This document shows positions 43,152-51,246 of a DNA stretch of 64,000 bases, piece by piece (position 1 is the first letter of the stretch; every line of letters starts with the position of its first letter). The position numbers and the translations under genes were made by a program. The DNA comes from Streptomyces sp. SPB074. Lineage in GTDB: Bacteria; Actinomycetota; Actinomycetes; Streptomycetales; Streptomycetaceae. Location of the stretch: NCBI RefSeq assembly GCF_000154905.1, contig NZ_GG770539.1, positions 6,149,773-6,213,772 on the forward strand, written 5' to 3'. Under the pieces are notes generated by a model. The model did no database searches, was not told the origin of the DNA, and saw only the letters and a list, made by a program, of their open reading frames with translations.

Positions 43152-43657
43152 ACGCCCTCGTGGTCATGGCCCGCGAACCGCTCCCGGTCGGCCCGTCCGT
43201 CTTCCTCGCAGGTCCCACCCCGGACAGGGCCGCTCCTGTCCCGTCCTGGCGGCCCGAGGCTGCCCGGCTCCTCGGCGAGCAGTGGAACGGGGAGGAGCCT
43301 CTGACCGTCCTGAGCCCCGAGTCCCGCGACGGCAAGCGGGCCGACCACTACGAGACCCAGGTCGACTGGGAAACCAGCGCCCGCGCGAGGGCGAGCGTCG
43401 TCATGTTCTGGATTCCGCGCGACCTCAAACTGCTCCCCGGCTACACGACGAACGTTGAGTTCGGTCTGGACGCGCCCTCGGGCCGCGCTGTCCTCGGATG
43501 CCCGCCCGACTGCCCCGCCCCGGAGAGGAACCGGTACCTCGTGTATGTCGCGGGGTGCTTCGGTGTACCCGTCCGCGAAACGCTGCCCGGCACCGTCGCC
43601 GCCGCCCTGGCGATCATCGCCGGTAGAGCAGGCGCACAGGGGACTGCGGGCGGGTAA
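43148..43657 (+). CDS. Nucleoside 2-deoxyribosyltransferase-like protein
   Basis: The 169-residue product has VFLAGPTPD, an acidic YETQVDWETSARARA segment and VMFWIPRDLKLLPGYTTNVEFG, matching the nucleoside 2-deoxyribosyltransferase-like fold (base exchange or glycosidic-bond cleavage on (deoxy)nucleosides or their monophosphates). GTG 43148 overlaps the HIT stop. With the HIT enzyme it forms a nucleotide-metabolism cassette inserted between portal-side genes and terminase, convergent with the latter. Confidence 0.7.
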   Translation: MNALVVMAREPLPVGPSVFLAGPTPDRAAPVPSWRPEAARLLGEQWNGEEPLTVLSPESRDGKRADHYETQVDWETSARARASVVMFWIPRDLKLLPGYTTNVEFGLDAPSGRAVLGCPPDCPAPERNRYLVYVAGCFGVPVRETLPGTVAAALAIIAGRAGAQGTAGG

Positions 43658-43667
43658 CGCACACGGG

Positions 43668-45137
43668 TCAGGGCGTGCGGGGCCCGCTCCCTCCGCTGAT
43701 ATGCCGACCGTACCGCCCAGCAACTCCCGTTCCCGTACGGGCCGCCTGCCGCGCGGCCGCCGGGGACGACACCCGCGCGTCTCCCACCAGGTCCCGTTGC
43801 GCCACCATGTACCGCATGGCGTCCATGCCGTGGTCGTCCCGCTTGACCGGCTCCTCCGCTTCCTCGCCGCCGGGCTTCACCGCCCAGACGTACGAGGGCA
43901 CTTCCTCCTCGGTCGAGCACGGCTTCTTCGCCTCGTCGAGCGCCTGGTCCCGCTCGACCAGCGCGCCGCGCATCAGAAGCAGCCGGGGCCGTCCGTCGCC
44001 CGCCACCTTCATGCGCGCCTGGGCGGCCTGGATGCCCGTCGACTTCCCCTTCTTCGCCGGCCTCGTCGCGAGCCCGAGGTGCCGCTCCAGCGTCGCGCGG
44101 TCTTCGGCGTCGTGGTCGCAGATCACCGCCTGGGGGCGCGGCTCCGTCCACTCCAGCCGGCACGCCTCGCACGCCTGGCAGTCGTGTGCCTCGCGCTTCG
44201 ACCCGCAGCACTGCGCGCACGTGCGGACGAGGCGCAGGATGTCTCGGGCGTGGTCCTCGACGAGGCGCTGCGTGCGGTAGATCTCCCGGTACATGATCAA
44301 GCGGCCGTCCGGGTCCTCCGCCCAGCACTGGAGAACGAAGGGGTTGGTGAAGCCGAAGTCGACCACCCACCAGCGCGGCCACTCCTTCGGGATCGGCGCC
44401 GGGTCGATGAGGTGGACGGCGTCGTCCCAGCCGTCGTAGACCATTCCTTCGGCTGCCGCCCATTGGCCGTCGCGCAGGCGTAGGCGGCGGACCCCGGACA
44501 GGGCGTCGAGTTTTGACAGGTAGGCGGCACCGATTTCCGTCAGGGAGCCGTCGGCGTTGACGTACGCGGGGTTGTCCCGGTGACGGGAGTTGATCAGCCG
44601 CATGGTGCCGGTGTCGGCCCGCTGTTTGAGCCAGTGGGAGGGCTGGGCCGGGTTCGCGGCGCAGACGATCTGCTTGTACGTGGGCGCGCCGCCCCTGAGC
44701 CGGGTGATCAGCGTCTCGTGTGCGGTCTTGCTGATCTGGGTGGCCTCGTCCACGGCGATGCGGTCGAACTCGCTGCTGAGGAACTTTTCGGGCCGGTCGA
44801 GGCCGCCGACCAGGATCTCGGAGCCGTTGGCATACCGGTAGGCGGGAGGCTGCCGGGCGCTGCCCCCGAACCACCGCACGAGTCCAGCAGCCATGGCCTC
44901 GCCGACGACGGTCCGTTCGAAGGTCACGAGGGTCGTGCCGGTGAGGGAGGCGTGCGTCTGCCGGACGAGAAGCGCGCGCAGGCCGGGGACGGCGAGACAG
45001 GTGAAGTGGAGCTTCTGGAGCATGGCGAGGGACTTGCCGGTGCCTGCCGGGCCGCAGATCAGTACCTCCGCGTCCCGGCAGGTCAGCAGCTGCACAGCAC
45101 CGCCGCGAGGCTCGTACCTGACGACGGTGCCGTTCAT
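43668..45137 (-). CDS. terL: Terminase large subunit
   Basis: The 489-residue protein has Walker A CGPAGTGKS (28-36), Walker B IAVDEAT (127-133), and a nuclease-domain start VVDFGFTNPF near 248, followed by a Cys-rich insert (CAQCCGSKREAHDCQACEAC). It pumps and cuts DNA into proheads. Length is normal. It sits just downstream of a disrupted HNH gene and the small-subunit gene. Confidence 0.92.
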   Translation of the reverse strand: MNGTVVRYEPRGGAVQLLTCRDAEVLICGPAGTGKSLAMLQKLHFTCLAVPGLRALLVRQTHASLTGTTLVTFERTVVGEAMAAGLVRWFGGSARQPPAYRYANGSEILVGGLDRPEKFLSSEFDRIAVDEATQISKTAHETLITRLRGGAPTYKQIVCAANPAQPSHWLKQRADTGTMRLINSRHRDNPAYVNADGSLTEIGAAYLSKLDALSGVRRLRLRDGQWAAAEGMVYDGWDDAVHLIDPAPIPKEWPRWWVVDFGFTNPFVLQCWAEDPDGRLIMYREIYRTQRLVEDHARDILRLVRTCAQCCGSKREAHDCQACEACRLEWTEPRPQAVICDHDAEDRATLERHLGLATRPAKKGKSTGIQAAQARMKVAGDGRPRLLLMRGALVERDQALDEAKKPCSTEEEVPSYVWAVKPGGEEAEEPVKRDDHGMDAMRYMVAQRDLVGDARVSSPAAARQAARTGTGVAGRYGRHISGGSGPRTP

Positions 45138-45687
45138 GTCACTCCCGTTCGAGGTAGCTGATCGCAGCCTTCAGGAGATCCACATTGTCCCGGAAGTTCC
45201 CGACCCCGGTGTTGCAGGAGGAGCACAGCAGTCCCCGGACACAGCCTGCGCAGCCCCGACGCGGACCGCAGTGGGTGTGGTCGTGGTCGATGTGTAGACG
45301 CCTGCCGTTCGATCGCGAGCCGCAGATTGCGCAGCCGCCCTCCTGGCTCTCCAGAGTCGCGAGATACCACGTCAGATCAACGCCGTACCTTCGGCTGATC
45401 ACACGGGCGTGCACGCAGTCGCCGCACTCGGCAGCCAGTCCGTCTGAGGCGCCGCGCTTTCGGTTGAAGCGCGTCACGTCGAGCCAGCGGTCGCAGTCTC
45501 GGCACTGCTTGCGCCCCTCCGAGTCTCGCTGACCAGGGTTCCTACGGCGGACGGTGAAGGCATCCCCAGCAGTGCCAGACCTCCGCCACCGGGCGTAGTG
45601 GCTGGCGCACAAGCCTCGGGCGGAGTGCGGGTCCTCGCACCCCTCAACTGAGCAGGCACCTCACTCTCGGGGGCCTGGGAGCGCTAG

Positions 45688-46783
45688 GGAGCGTATCGAG
45701 TCGTGATCAATCTGCGGGATGTGCCTTCGTGGCACGGTCTGGTCCGGTAGACCGTCGTACGTGACGCGAGTGCAACTGACCGACCCGGAGTGGGATTTCA
45801 TTGAGCCGTACCTGCCGATCGGCGAGTACGGCCCGTACCCCGAGCGGCTGCGGCAGCAGTTCGAGGGCGTGATCTGGCGGTTCAAGACGGGCGGCCAGTG
45901 GCGGGAGATACCGGCAGAGTTCGGCGCCTGGTCGACCGTCCACAACCGCTTCCGGCAGTGGCGTGACGCCGGGGTCTTCGAGGCCCTGCTGGAGGGCCTG
46001 ATCGCGGAAGCCGCGAAGCGCGGTGAGGTGGACCTGTCCCTGGTCAGCATCGACTCCACCACCGCGCGGGCCCATCACGACGCGGCCGGCATGCACCTGG
46101 ACGAGGAGGTCCTCACCGCTCTGGAGAAGGCTGCCGCCGAGGCGGAGAAGGCCAGGTCAAAGGGGGCGGCTGCGACGAACAAACCGGGCAGGAGGCCGGG
46201 AGCGATCCCGGGCGGGAAGAACGACGGCGCGTCCGGCGCCGACGCAAACTCCGGCTGAAGGCCGCCCTGCTCGGACGCTCCAGGGGCGGGCAGACCAGCA
46301 AGATCCATGTCGCCGGCGACCGGAGGTGCCGCCCGCTGGCGTTCATCCTGACCGAGGGGCAGGCCGCCGACAGTCCGCAGTTCATCCCAGTGCTGGGGAA
46401 GGTACGGGTCCGCGGGCTCGTCGGCCGTCCCCGCACCCGGCCGGACGCGGTCGCCGCAGACAAGGCGTACTCGTCCCGCGGCAACCGTGCCCACCCGCGC
46501 AAACGCCGTATCAAAGCGGTCATCCCGGAGAAGAAGGACCAGGCCGCCAACCGGAACAAGAAGGGCTCCCACGGCGGCCGGCCCGTCAGCCACAACGCAG
46601 ACCTCTACAAGGAGCGGAACACCGTCGAGCGTCTGATCAACAAGCTCAAGGCATGGCGAGGCATCGCCACGCGCTACGACAAGACCCCCGACAGCTACCT
46701 CGCCGGACTCTACCTACGCGCCTCGATGATCTGGATCAAGGACCTCACACGAGCAGCCTCTTGATCACAACCGAATACGCTCC
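45688..46783 (+). mobile_element. IS5-family insertion sequence
   Basis: A 1096-bp element bounded by imperfect inverted repeats of about 24 bp (GGAGCGTAT..., ending TGATCAA inwards) and flanked by CTAG on both sides (45684-45687 and 46784-46787). CTAG is a YTAR-type target duplication as used by IS5 relatives. It carries one transposase in two overlapping frames and has inserted into an HNH gene. Confidence 0.9.
45761..46764 (+). CDS. IS5-family transposase, programmed frameshift
   Basis: OrfA (to 46258) encodes the helix-turn-helix and first part of the DDE domain (LTDPEWDFIEPYLPIGEYGP; VDLSLVSIDSTTARAHHDAAG with the first Asp). The remainder is in the -1 frame and continues SRGGQTSKIHVAGDRRCRPL, AVAADKAYSSRGNR with the second Asp, and ERNTVERLINKLKAWRGIATRYDKT with the Glu, ending at 46764. 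A frameshift upstream of 46258 makes the full enzyme, as usual for this group. All catalytic motifs look intact, so the element may be active. Confidence 0.85.
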
Positions 46784-47135
46784 CTAGTGGTCCTGGGGTG
46801 CCGGTGCGCCGCCAGCGGCGCCAGTGGCCCGAGCAGAAGCCATTTCCGTAGTGGGGCAGGGCGCACCCCTTGACAGAGCAGCGGCTGTGCTGCTGCTTCA
46901 CGAAGGCCGTTCCCGGATCGCCGGTCTTGGTCCAACGCTGGTAGTGCGCGGAACAGTAGCCCTTCGCCAGGTGCAAGCGGGGGCACCCGGGTACAGCGCA
47001 GGTACGCTTGAGCACATCGACTCCAACCAGTCGGTCGCGCCCCGGGGGTGTTCCCGCACCCGCCGGGGTTCTTCGTGCGCAATTCTACCGCGCTGCCCTG
47101 TAAGTGCCCTTGTCACGGCGCCTTTTGATGGTTAC

Positions 47136-47642
47136 TCACACAAGGTCGGCGGGGTCGATGCCGACGACTTCGTACCGCAGTTCCCCGCCCATCTCGACCT
47201 TCGCGGGGCTGTCGAGGCCGTGGAGGCGCCGGTAGCTCTCGCGGATCGCGCGCAGCTCCCGGAGCGCGGCGAGTTTCGGGCCGTCGTCGAGGAGGGGCTT
47301 GCCATCTTCACCGAGGACGAGGCGGCCGTGGGAGTGCGCGTAGTGGGTGCGCTCCAGTACGGCGAGTGCTTCTTCGGTGAGGGCGTCGAGGCGGGCGGCT
47401 TCGCGCTGGCGGAGCGCTTCGGCGTCGTCGGCGACGATCGAGTGGAGGGCGCGGCCCACGGCCTCGTGTGCGCAGGATTTCGACTTGAGGCCCAGCTCGT
47501 CGGCGATCTGCTGAAAGCTGCGGCCCTGGGCGCGCAGGCGCGCGGCGCGCGCGTCGCGCGCGGCACCTTCGGGTGTCCTGATGAACCGGCCGTTGGCGCC
47601 GCGTGGGCCGGCGCCCTCGGGGGTCTCTGCATCACTGGCCAT
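47136..47642 (-). CDS. Terminase small subunit
   Basis: A 168-residue protein with an N-terminal helix-turn-helix (LRAQGRSFQQIADELGLKSKSCAHEAVGRAL) and a helical charged C-terminal part, ending in ELRYEVVGIDPADLV. Position two genes upstream of terL and architecture fit DNA recognition at the packaging site. ATG 47642 is the start. Confidence 0.75.
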   Translation of the reverse strand: MASDAETPEGAGPRGANGRFIRTPEGAARDARAARLRAQGRSFQQIADELGLKSKSCAHEAVGRALHSIVADDAEALRQREAARLDALTEEALAVLERTHYAHSHGRLVLGEDGKPLLDDGPKLAALRELRAIRESYRRLHGLDSPAKVEMGGELRYEVVGIDPADLV

Positions 47643-47698
47643 GACACGGAGTGTACGAGTGTGCGCCGACCGGCACCGTCCCGGTCGTCGCGCGGCGC

Positions 47699-48416
47699 CT
47701 ACCCCATGCGGTAAGTCTGCGTGTCCTCCCACAGCTCCGCTGGCGTCACGCCGACTTCGCAGAAGAGCGGCGTGCCCGCGTGGTCCCGGGCGTAATGAAA
47801 CGTTGTCACGACGGCTGCTGCCGCGGGAAGTCCGAGTGCCTCTGTCTCCGCCGCGATGGCCAGCCGGGCCATCGTCACGTCCGTGCCCTGTGCGGGCGCG
47901 CGACCGGTGCACTGCTGGATGTAGTGCGTGGTGCCCTCGGCCAGCGGGGCGGGCTCGGCGAGGCGCGGACACCGTGTCGAGACGGCGGGCGGGAAGTAGG
48001 CGTCGACGAGGGAGAGGGGGGGTGCCGTCCTCCAGGAGCAGCAGTCGCGTACGACGCAGGGCGGGGCCGTCGTCCGGGAGGCCGAGAGCGGCTGCGACAT
48101 CGGCGGGCGGGACCTCCTCGGCGGGTGCGCCCAGGATGCGGTACGCGGTGGCCCCGGTGGTGCGCGCTCCCGGCCCTCGCCTGCCCGCCGGGCGGGCGAG
48201 GGGCTGCTCGGCGACCACGAAGCCCGCGCCTTGCCGGGCGACGACCGCGCCGTCGGTGCGGAGCACGTCCATCGCCTTCACGACGGTCGCGCGCGACACC
48301 CCCCATTCCTCGGCGAGGTCTCGCCCCGAGGGCAGGAGGTCGCCGGGCCCGAACTCGCCCTCGGTGATGCGCGCCCGCAGCGCGTCCACGATCTGCTCGT
48401 ACTTCAGCACTGCCAC
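47699..48416 (-). pseudogene. GntR-family regulator with frameshift
   Basis: The N-terminus is a good GntR winged helix (YEQIVDALRARITEGEFGPGDLLPSGRDLAEEWGVSRATVVKAM) and the C-terminus a UTRA-type effector domain (LVDAYFPPAVSTRCPRLAEP...GTDVTMARLAIAAETEALGL...GTPLFCEV). The two lie in different frames, joined at a run of seven C on the coding strand (48017-48023). Deleting one C restores a full-length protein. It could be a real mutation, a switchable tract or a sequencing error. GGAGG precedes GTG 48416. Confidence 0.75.
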
Positions 48417-48429
48417 GGCAACCTCCGCT

Positions 48430-48447
48430 TGATTGGACCGGTTAACC
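48430..48447. promoter_or_regulatory. Palindromic operator candidate between regulator and lipoprotein
   Basis: TTGGACCGGTTAACCGTCAA contains the inverted repeat CCGGTTAACCG about 15 nt before the GntR-like start. GntR regulators usually bind such sites near their own promoter, so autoregulation is plausible. The rest of this 195-bp divergent gap shows no clear promoter. Confidence 0.5.
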
Positions 48448-48612
48448 GTCAAGGCAGACCGGCGCCGTACTGCCCGAGAAAGGGCGTGAGCGCTCTCGAT
48501 GCGGGTGACTGCGGGTAATCGCTCCTTCGGGTAACTTGCCCTCGAGCAACCGCCTTTGCCCCCCTCGCTGCCGGTACGGTCCCGCCGTTCGAACCTGCCT
48601 ACCGGAGGACCA

Positions 48613-49074
48613 GTGCACACCCACTTCAAGAGGGCCGCGGCTGCCGCCTGCGGGCTCATCGCTGCGCTCGCGCTCACCTCCTGCTCCGGTTCCGCCCCGG
48701 CGACCACCAGCGACGCCGCACCCCGCAAGGCAAGCGGCGCTCCTGCTGCGACGAAGGAGGCGCCGGCCGCGAGCGCCGATGTGCGGATCGTGAAGAGCGG
48801 CGTGGAGGACCACCCGACGTGGGGGCCCGGCGCGTACGTCGTCCACTACGAAATCACGAACCACAGCACCGTTGCGGCGGGCTACTTCGCCCAGATCGAA
48901 TTCCTGGACGCGGACAAGGACGTGCTCGGGACGACGGGGATCACGGCCGACAAACTAGGCGCCGGGAAGACAAGCACGGGCGACACGGCGCCGCTCGACG
49001 TCGAGATCCGGAACGGGAAGATGACGGATATCCGCTCCGTGCGCGTGTCCGAGGTGGACCGCACGGCCAGCTGA
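48613..49074 (+). CDS. Secreted lipoprotein with DUF4352/FxLYD-like domain
   Basis: A 153-residue lipoprotein: signal peptide with lipobox LTSC (Cys near 24), an Ala/Pro/Lys linker, then an immunoglobulin-like domain (IVKSGVEDHPTWGPGAYVVHYEITNHSTVAAGYFAQIEFLDADKDVLG) typical of Streptomyces cell-surface lipoproteins. It should face outward from the membrane. GGAGGACCA precedes GTG 48613 and a terminator follows. Cargo for lysogenic conversion is likely. Confidence 0.7.
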   Translation: MHTHFKRAAAAACGLIAALALTSCSGSAPATTSDAAPRKASGAPAATKEAPAASADVRIVKSGVEDHPTWGPGAYVVHYEITNHSTVAAGYFAQIEFLDADKDVLGTTGITADKLGAGKTSTGDTAPLDVEIRNGKMTDIRSVRVSEVDRTAS

Positions 49075-49092
49075 CCGGCCGGAAACGAAGGA

Positions 49093-49122
49093 GGCCCCGA
49101 CAAGGGGGGGGATGTCGGGGCC
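49093..49122. terminator. Terminator after the lipoprotein gene
   Basis: A perfect 10-bp stem (GGCCCCGACA with TGTCGGGGCC) around a 10-nt G-rich loop, followed by TTCC. It lies between convergent genes and may serve both. Confidence 0.75.
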
Positions 49123-49172
49123 TTCCGGGCGGACGATTCCAAGCCTAGCGCCATGCCGTGCTTGAGGGGCCG

Positions 49173-49901
49173 TCAGCGGGTGATGCGGAAGAAGTGGTCG
49201 TCGTCGTGACCGTTCGCGGTCAGCCCGGCGCAGGCGAGCGCCGTACGTGCCTGCGCACGAAGTAGGGCCTCCACCGAGTTCAAATCGAAGGGGTCCACCT
49301 CGTCGCTCCCGTGTGCGACCAGCCACACGCCGTCGGCGTCCGCGTCGTACAGGTGCACGCCCGAGGTGTGGAAGAGGAAGTCGTCGTCGCCCAGGTACTC
49401 GATGTGGGCGAAGGGAACGCGGTGGGAGACCAGGGCGTCGTGTGCGACGTCCTGGATTGCCCTGCGGGGGGCGTTCGCGGTGTCGCGGATCTCGGCGAGG
49501 CGCTGGAGCTGCTGGCCGATCCCGAGGTTGAGGAGCGGCGCGGAGGCGTGCGGCCACACCTCTCGGGCGGCGGCCACGTAGTCAGCCCCGGCCAGGACGA
49601 TGACCACCCGAGCATCCGCGTGGCCGAGGGCGGCGGCCTGGGCGCGGAGTTCGGCGGGTGTGACGGCGTCGGGGTCGGTGATGCGGGTCTCGTACGGGAG
49701 GAGCGGGGTGTCGAGACTGACGAGGCCGTGGCGACCGGACAGTACCTGGACGGTTCCTCCGTCGGCGGTGAGGGCTTCGGCGGTACGGCGGGCGGCGCGG
49801 TGGTAGCCGCCGGTGTAGAGGTCCCGGGCGGGGACGGGCTTCGGTGTGGGGAGCTTGCTCGCGGAGCAGGGGATGAGGACGAGGGGACCGGTGGTACGCA
49901 C
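49173..49901 (-). CDS. DUF6884-like protein
   Basis: The 242-residue product starts LVLIPCSASKLPTPKPVPARDLYTG, then GTVQVLSGRHGLVSLDTPLLPYETRI, the pattern of DUF6884 proteins, often found in actinobacterial phages and plasmids and thought to relate to nucleotide or base metabolism. The C-terminal half (DFLFHTSGVHLYDADADGVWLVAHG) is not recognised. AAGGAG lies 6 nt before GTG 49901. It is downstream of the PP2C gene and probably shares promoter P1. Confidence 0.65.
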   Translation of the reverse strand: MRTTGPLVLIPCSASKLPTPKPVPARDLYTGGYHRAARRTAEALTADGGTVQVLSGRHGLVSLDTPLLPYETRITDPDAVTPAELRAQAAALGHADARVVIVLAGADYVAAAREVWPHASAPLLNLGIGQQLQRLAEIRDTANAPRRAIQDVAHDALVSHRVPFAHIEYLGDDDFLFHTSGVHLYDADADGVWLVAHGSDEVDPFDLNSVEALLRAQARTALACAGLTANGHDDDHFFRITR

Positions 49902-49954
49902 GTGGTTCTCCTTGGGCGAGGCCGGGCGCGCGTCGGGGCGCGCCCGGCGAGGGG

Positions 49955-50710
49955 CTAGAGGTCGGCGACGAGGACTGTCGCGTTGTCGGCGTACTGGCGG
50001 CCGTCGTCCTCGGACGTCTTCAGGGATGTTTCGACGGCGGTGTTCACGAAGCGGCGCGCGGCCTCGCCCGGCGTACCGGTGAGGAAGTCGGGAAGGGCGT
50101 GTCCGGAGTCCTCGTGAGGCTCGTACGCGCCGTCGCTCGCCAGCAGGAGGCGCAGACCGGACGGGCCCGGGACCGTCGCAGTCTCGATGGCGGGGTGTCC
50201 GTACGCGCTCCGGACGGAATCGTCGTCGGAGGAGTCGCCGAGGTAGCTGGTGATGATGTTGCGGTTGCCGCCGTTGTGCGCGCTGCACGGCGGGTAGACG
50301 CGGCGGAGGTTGTGGTCCTGCGTCAGCCTGCGGGCAGTGCCCTGCTGGATTGCGTAAGCGCGGCAGTCTCCGGCCCACGCGATCGTGAGGGGCTTACCCG
50401 GGAGGTGGACGGCCACGATCGCGGCGGCGCTGGGCTCGTAGCGGCGGGTGTGGGAGTCCTGGCGCAGCGGGTCGGCGGCGTATGCCTTGTAGACGGCGCG
50501 CAGCCCTGCTTCGGCATTGAGTCGGCGGGCGGCGGCACGGGCGAGGCGCGCGGCTGCGATGCGGACCCAGTCGCGGATGTGGGGGCGGTCCCCGATGCCG
50601 TCGAGCACGACGTAGGCGCGGGCGCCGCTGACGGGGTCGGTACGGAAGGCTGTGGCGTCGCACTGGTTGCCGCGAAGGCCGATGTGCTGGGCGGTGGCGT
50701 AGGTGCGCAT
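49955..50710 (-). CDS. PP2C-type Ser/Thr phosphatase
   Basis: A 251-residue protein with PP2C motifs: VVLDGIGDRP (Asp37-Gly38), AWAGDCRAYAI (about 111-120), LLLASDGAYE and a terminal DNATVLVADL. These supply the aspartates of the two-metal centre. It likely removes phosphate from Ser/Thr of host or phage proteins in the cytoplasm. It is the first sizeable gene downstream of operator-containing promoter P1, after a 20-residue peptide. Confidence 0.75.
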   Translation of the reverse strand: MRTYATAQHIGLRGNQCDATAFRTDPVSGARAYVVLDGIGDRPHIRDWVRIAAARLARAAARRLNAEAGLRAVYKAYAADPLRQDSHTRRYEPSAAAIVAVHLPGKPLTIAWAGDCRAYAIQQGTARRLTQDHNLRRVYPPCSAHNGGNRNIITSYLGDSSDDDSVRSAYGHPAIETATVPGPSGLRLLLASDGAYEPHEDSGHALPDFLTGTPGEAARRFVNTAVETSLKTSEDDGRQYADNATVLVADL

Positions 50711-50753
50711 CGTGAAGGTCCGATCTGTGAGATGTGAGCGGCGGGCGGGCCGG

Positions 50754-50816
50754 TCAGCGCGTGGTGGCGGTGACGGCGACGGCGTCTTCGGTGCTGGTGA
50801 TGTGGGTGCGAGCCAT
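50754..50816 (-). CDS. 20-residue leader-like peptide
   Basis: ATG 50816, with AGAGGAG 6 nt upstream, opens a 20-codon frame (MARTHITSTEDAVAVTATTR). It lies directly downstream of promoter P1 and upstream of the PP2C gene. The good ribosome binding site argues that it is translated; it may be a leader controlling downstream expression. Confidence 0.5.
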   Translation of the reverse strand: MARTHITSTEDAVAVTATTR

Positions 50817-50854
50817 GGGTGTCTCCTCTGGCCGTTGGGGCCGTGCAGAGAACA

Positions 50855-50896
50855 CGATATGCCTAAGCGTTAGGCAATGTCAAAACACTAGGCAAT
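50855..50896 (-). promoter_or_regulatory. Promoter P1 with operator
   Basis: On the minus strand TTGACA (50878-50883) and TATCGT (50854-50859) are spaced 18 nt apart. The spacer holds the perfect inverted repeat TGCCTAACGCTTAGGCA (50860-50876), and a half-site CCTAGTG lies upstream. It should drive the peptide/PP2C/DUF6884 unit and closely matches P2 and P3. Confidence 0.75.
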
Positions 50897-51012
50897 GTTG
50901 GGCGTGTTGGCGTAGCGAGTGAGTTGCAGGGACTGCGTGATCTCCCTCGCTCTCCTCACTCAACCGGGTGAGCGGCCGATAAAAGCGCGTGCGCACAGTC
51001 GAGCTGGGGCGG

Positions 51013-51018
51013 TACGTT
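51013..51018 (+). promoter_or_regulatory. Possible -10 of the Y-RNA transcript
   Basis: TACGTT is placed so that transcription would start near 51025, the first base of the first RNA's outer stem. No good -35 is visible. Confidence 0.3.
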
Positions 51019-51024
51019 CTCCTC

Positions 51025-51154
51025 GTCCAGGTGCGAAGGCGCGGGTTACTTCCACTGGTAATGGAGAGGTTGCGGGTTCGAATCCCGTCACCACCTCGGG
51101 TGGTGTAGCTCAACGGCAGAGCGCTTATTACCCGCTCCAACTCGATCTCTGGAC
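51025..51154 (+). ncRNA. Y-RNA-like RNA 1 with Thr(GGU)-type permuted tRNA domain
   Basis: Outer stem GTCCAG/CTGGAC (51025-51030 with 51149-51154), internal loop (GTGCGAAGGC on the left, GATCT on the right), inner stem GCGGGT/ACCCGC (51041-51046 with 51130-51135). The apical part is a cloverleaf in permuted order. It comprises an anticodon-like arm TTCCA-CTGGTAA-TGGAG (51050-51066), a 5-nt variable loop, a T arm (72-88: GCGGG, TTCGAAT, CCCGT) and an acceptor stem CACCACC/GGTGGTG (51089-51095 with 51099-51105) closed by TCG. Then come TA and a D arm GCTC-AACGGCA-GAGC (51108-51122). U8, A14, G18G19 and A21 equivalents are all present. It lies in front of the Ro gene. Confidence 0.8.
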
Positions 51155-51166
51155 ACCACGCTTGCA

Positions 51167-51236
51167 CCTCCCGGTGCGCCGACACTGCGGCTACTTCTTC
51201 TGGTGAACCGCCGCACGTCACCTTGATCTCGGGAGG
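51167..51236 (+). ncRNA. Y-RNA-like RNA 2, minimal form
   Basis: Outer stem CCTCCCG/CGGGAGG (51167-51173 with 51230-51236), inner stem TGCGGC/GCCGCA (51186-51191 with 51210-51215) and an 18-nt apical loop that begins TACTTC, as in RNAs 1 and 3. The internal loop keeps GTGCGCCGACA on the left and GATCT on the right. It lacks a tRNA-like domain, so it is a plain Ro-binding RNA candidate. It starts 13 nt after RNA 1 and ends 11 nt before RNA 3, suggesting processing from one transcript. Confidence 0.7.
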
Positions 51237-51246
51237 CACCAGCACC

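Larger units (their letters stand above)
45139..47015 (-). pseudogene. HNH endonuclease gene split by IS element
   Basis: The 5' part (47015 to 46784) encodes CAVPGCPRLHLAKGYCSAHYQRW and a second zinc repeat. The 3' part (45687 to 45139) encodes a third repeat (CEDPHSARGLCASHYARW), a CRDCDRWLDV knuckle and the HNH core (CAICGSRSNGRRLHIDHDH, GLLCSSCNTGVGNFRDN). Removing the IS and one CTAG joins the two parts in the same frame, GPL then ALPGPRE. One in-frame TGA (45661-45663) then precedes GAC SVEGC; a CGA-to-TGA change would explain it. A TTG at 45612 could still express the C-terminal fragment. HNH genes commonly sit between terminase subunits. Confidence 0.8.
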
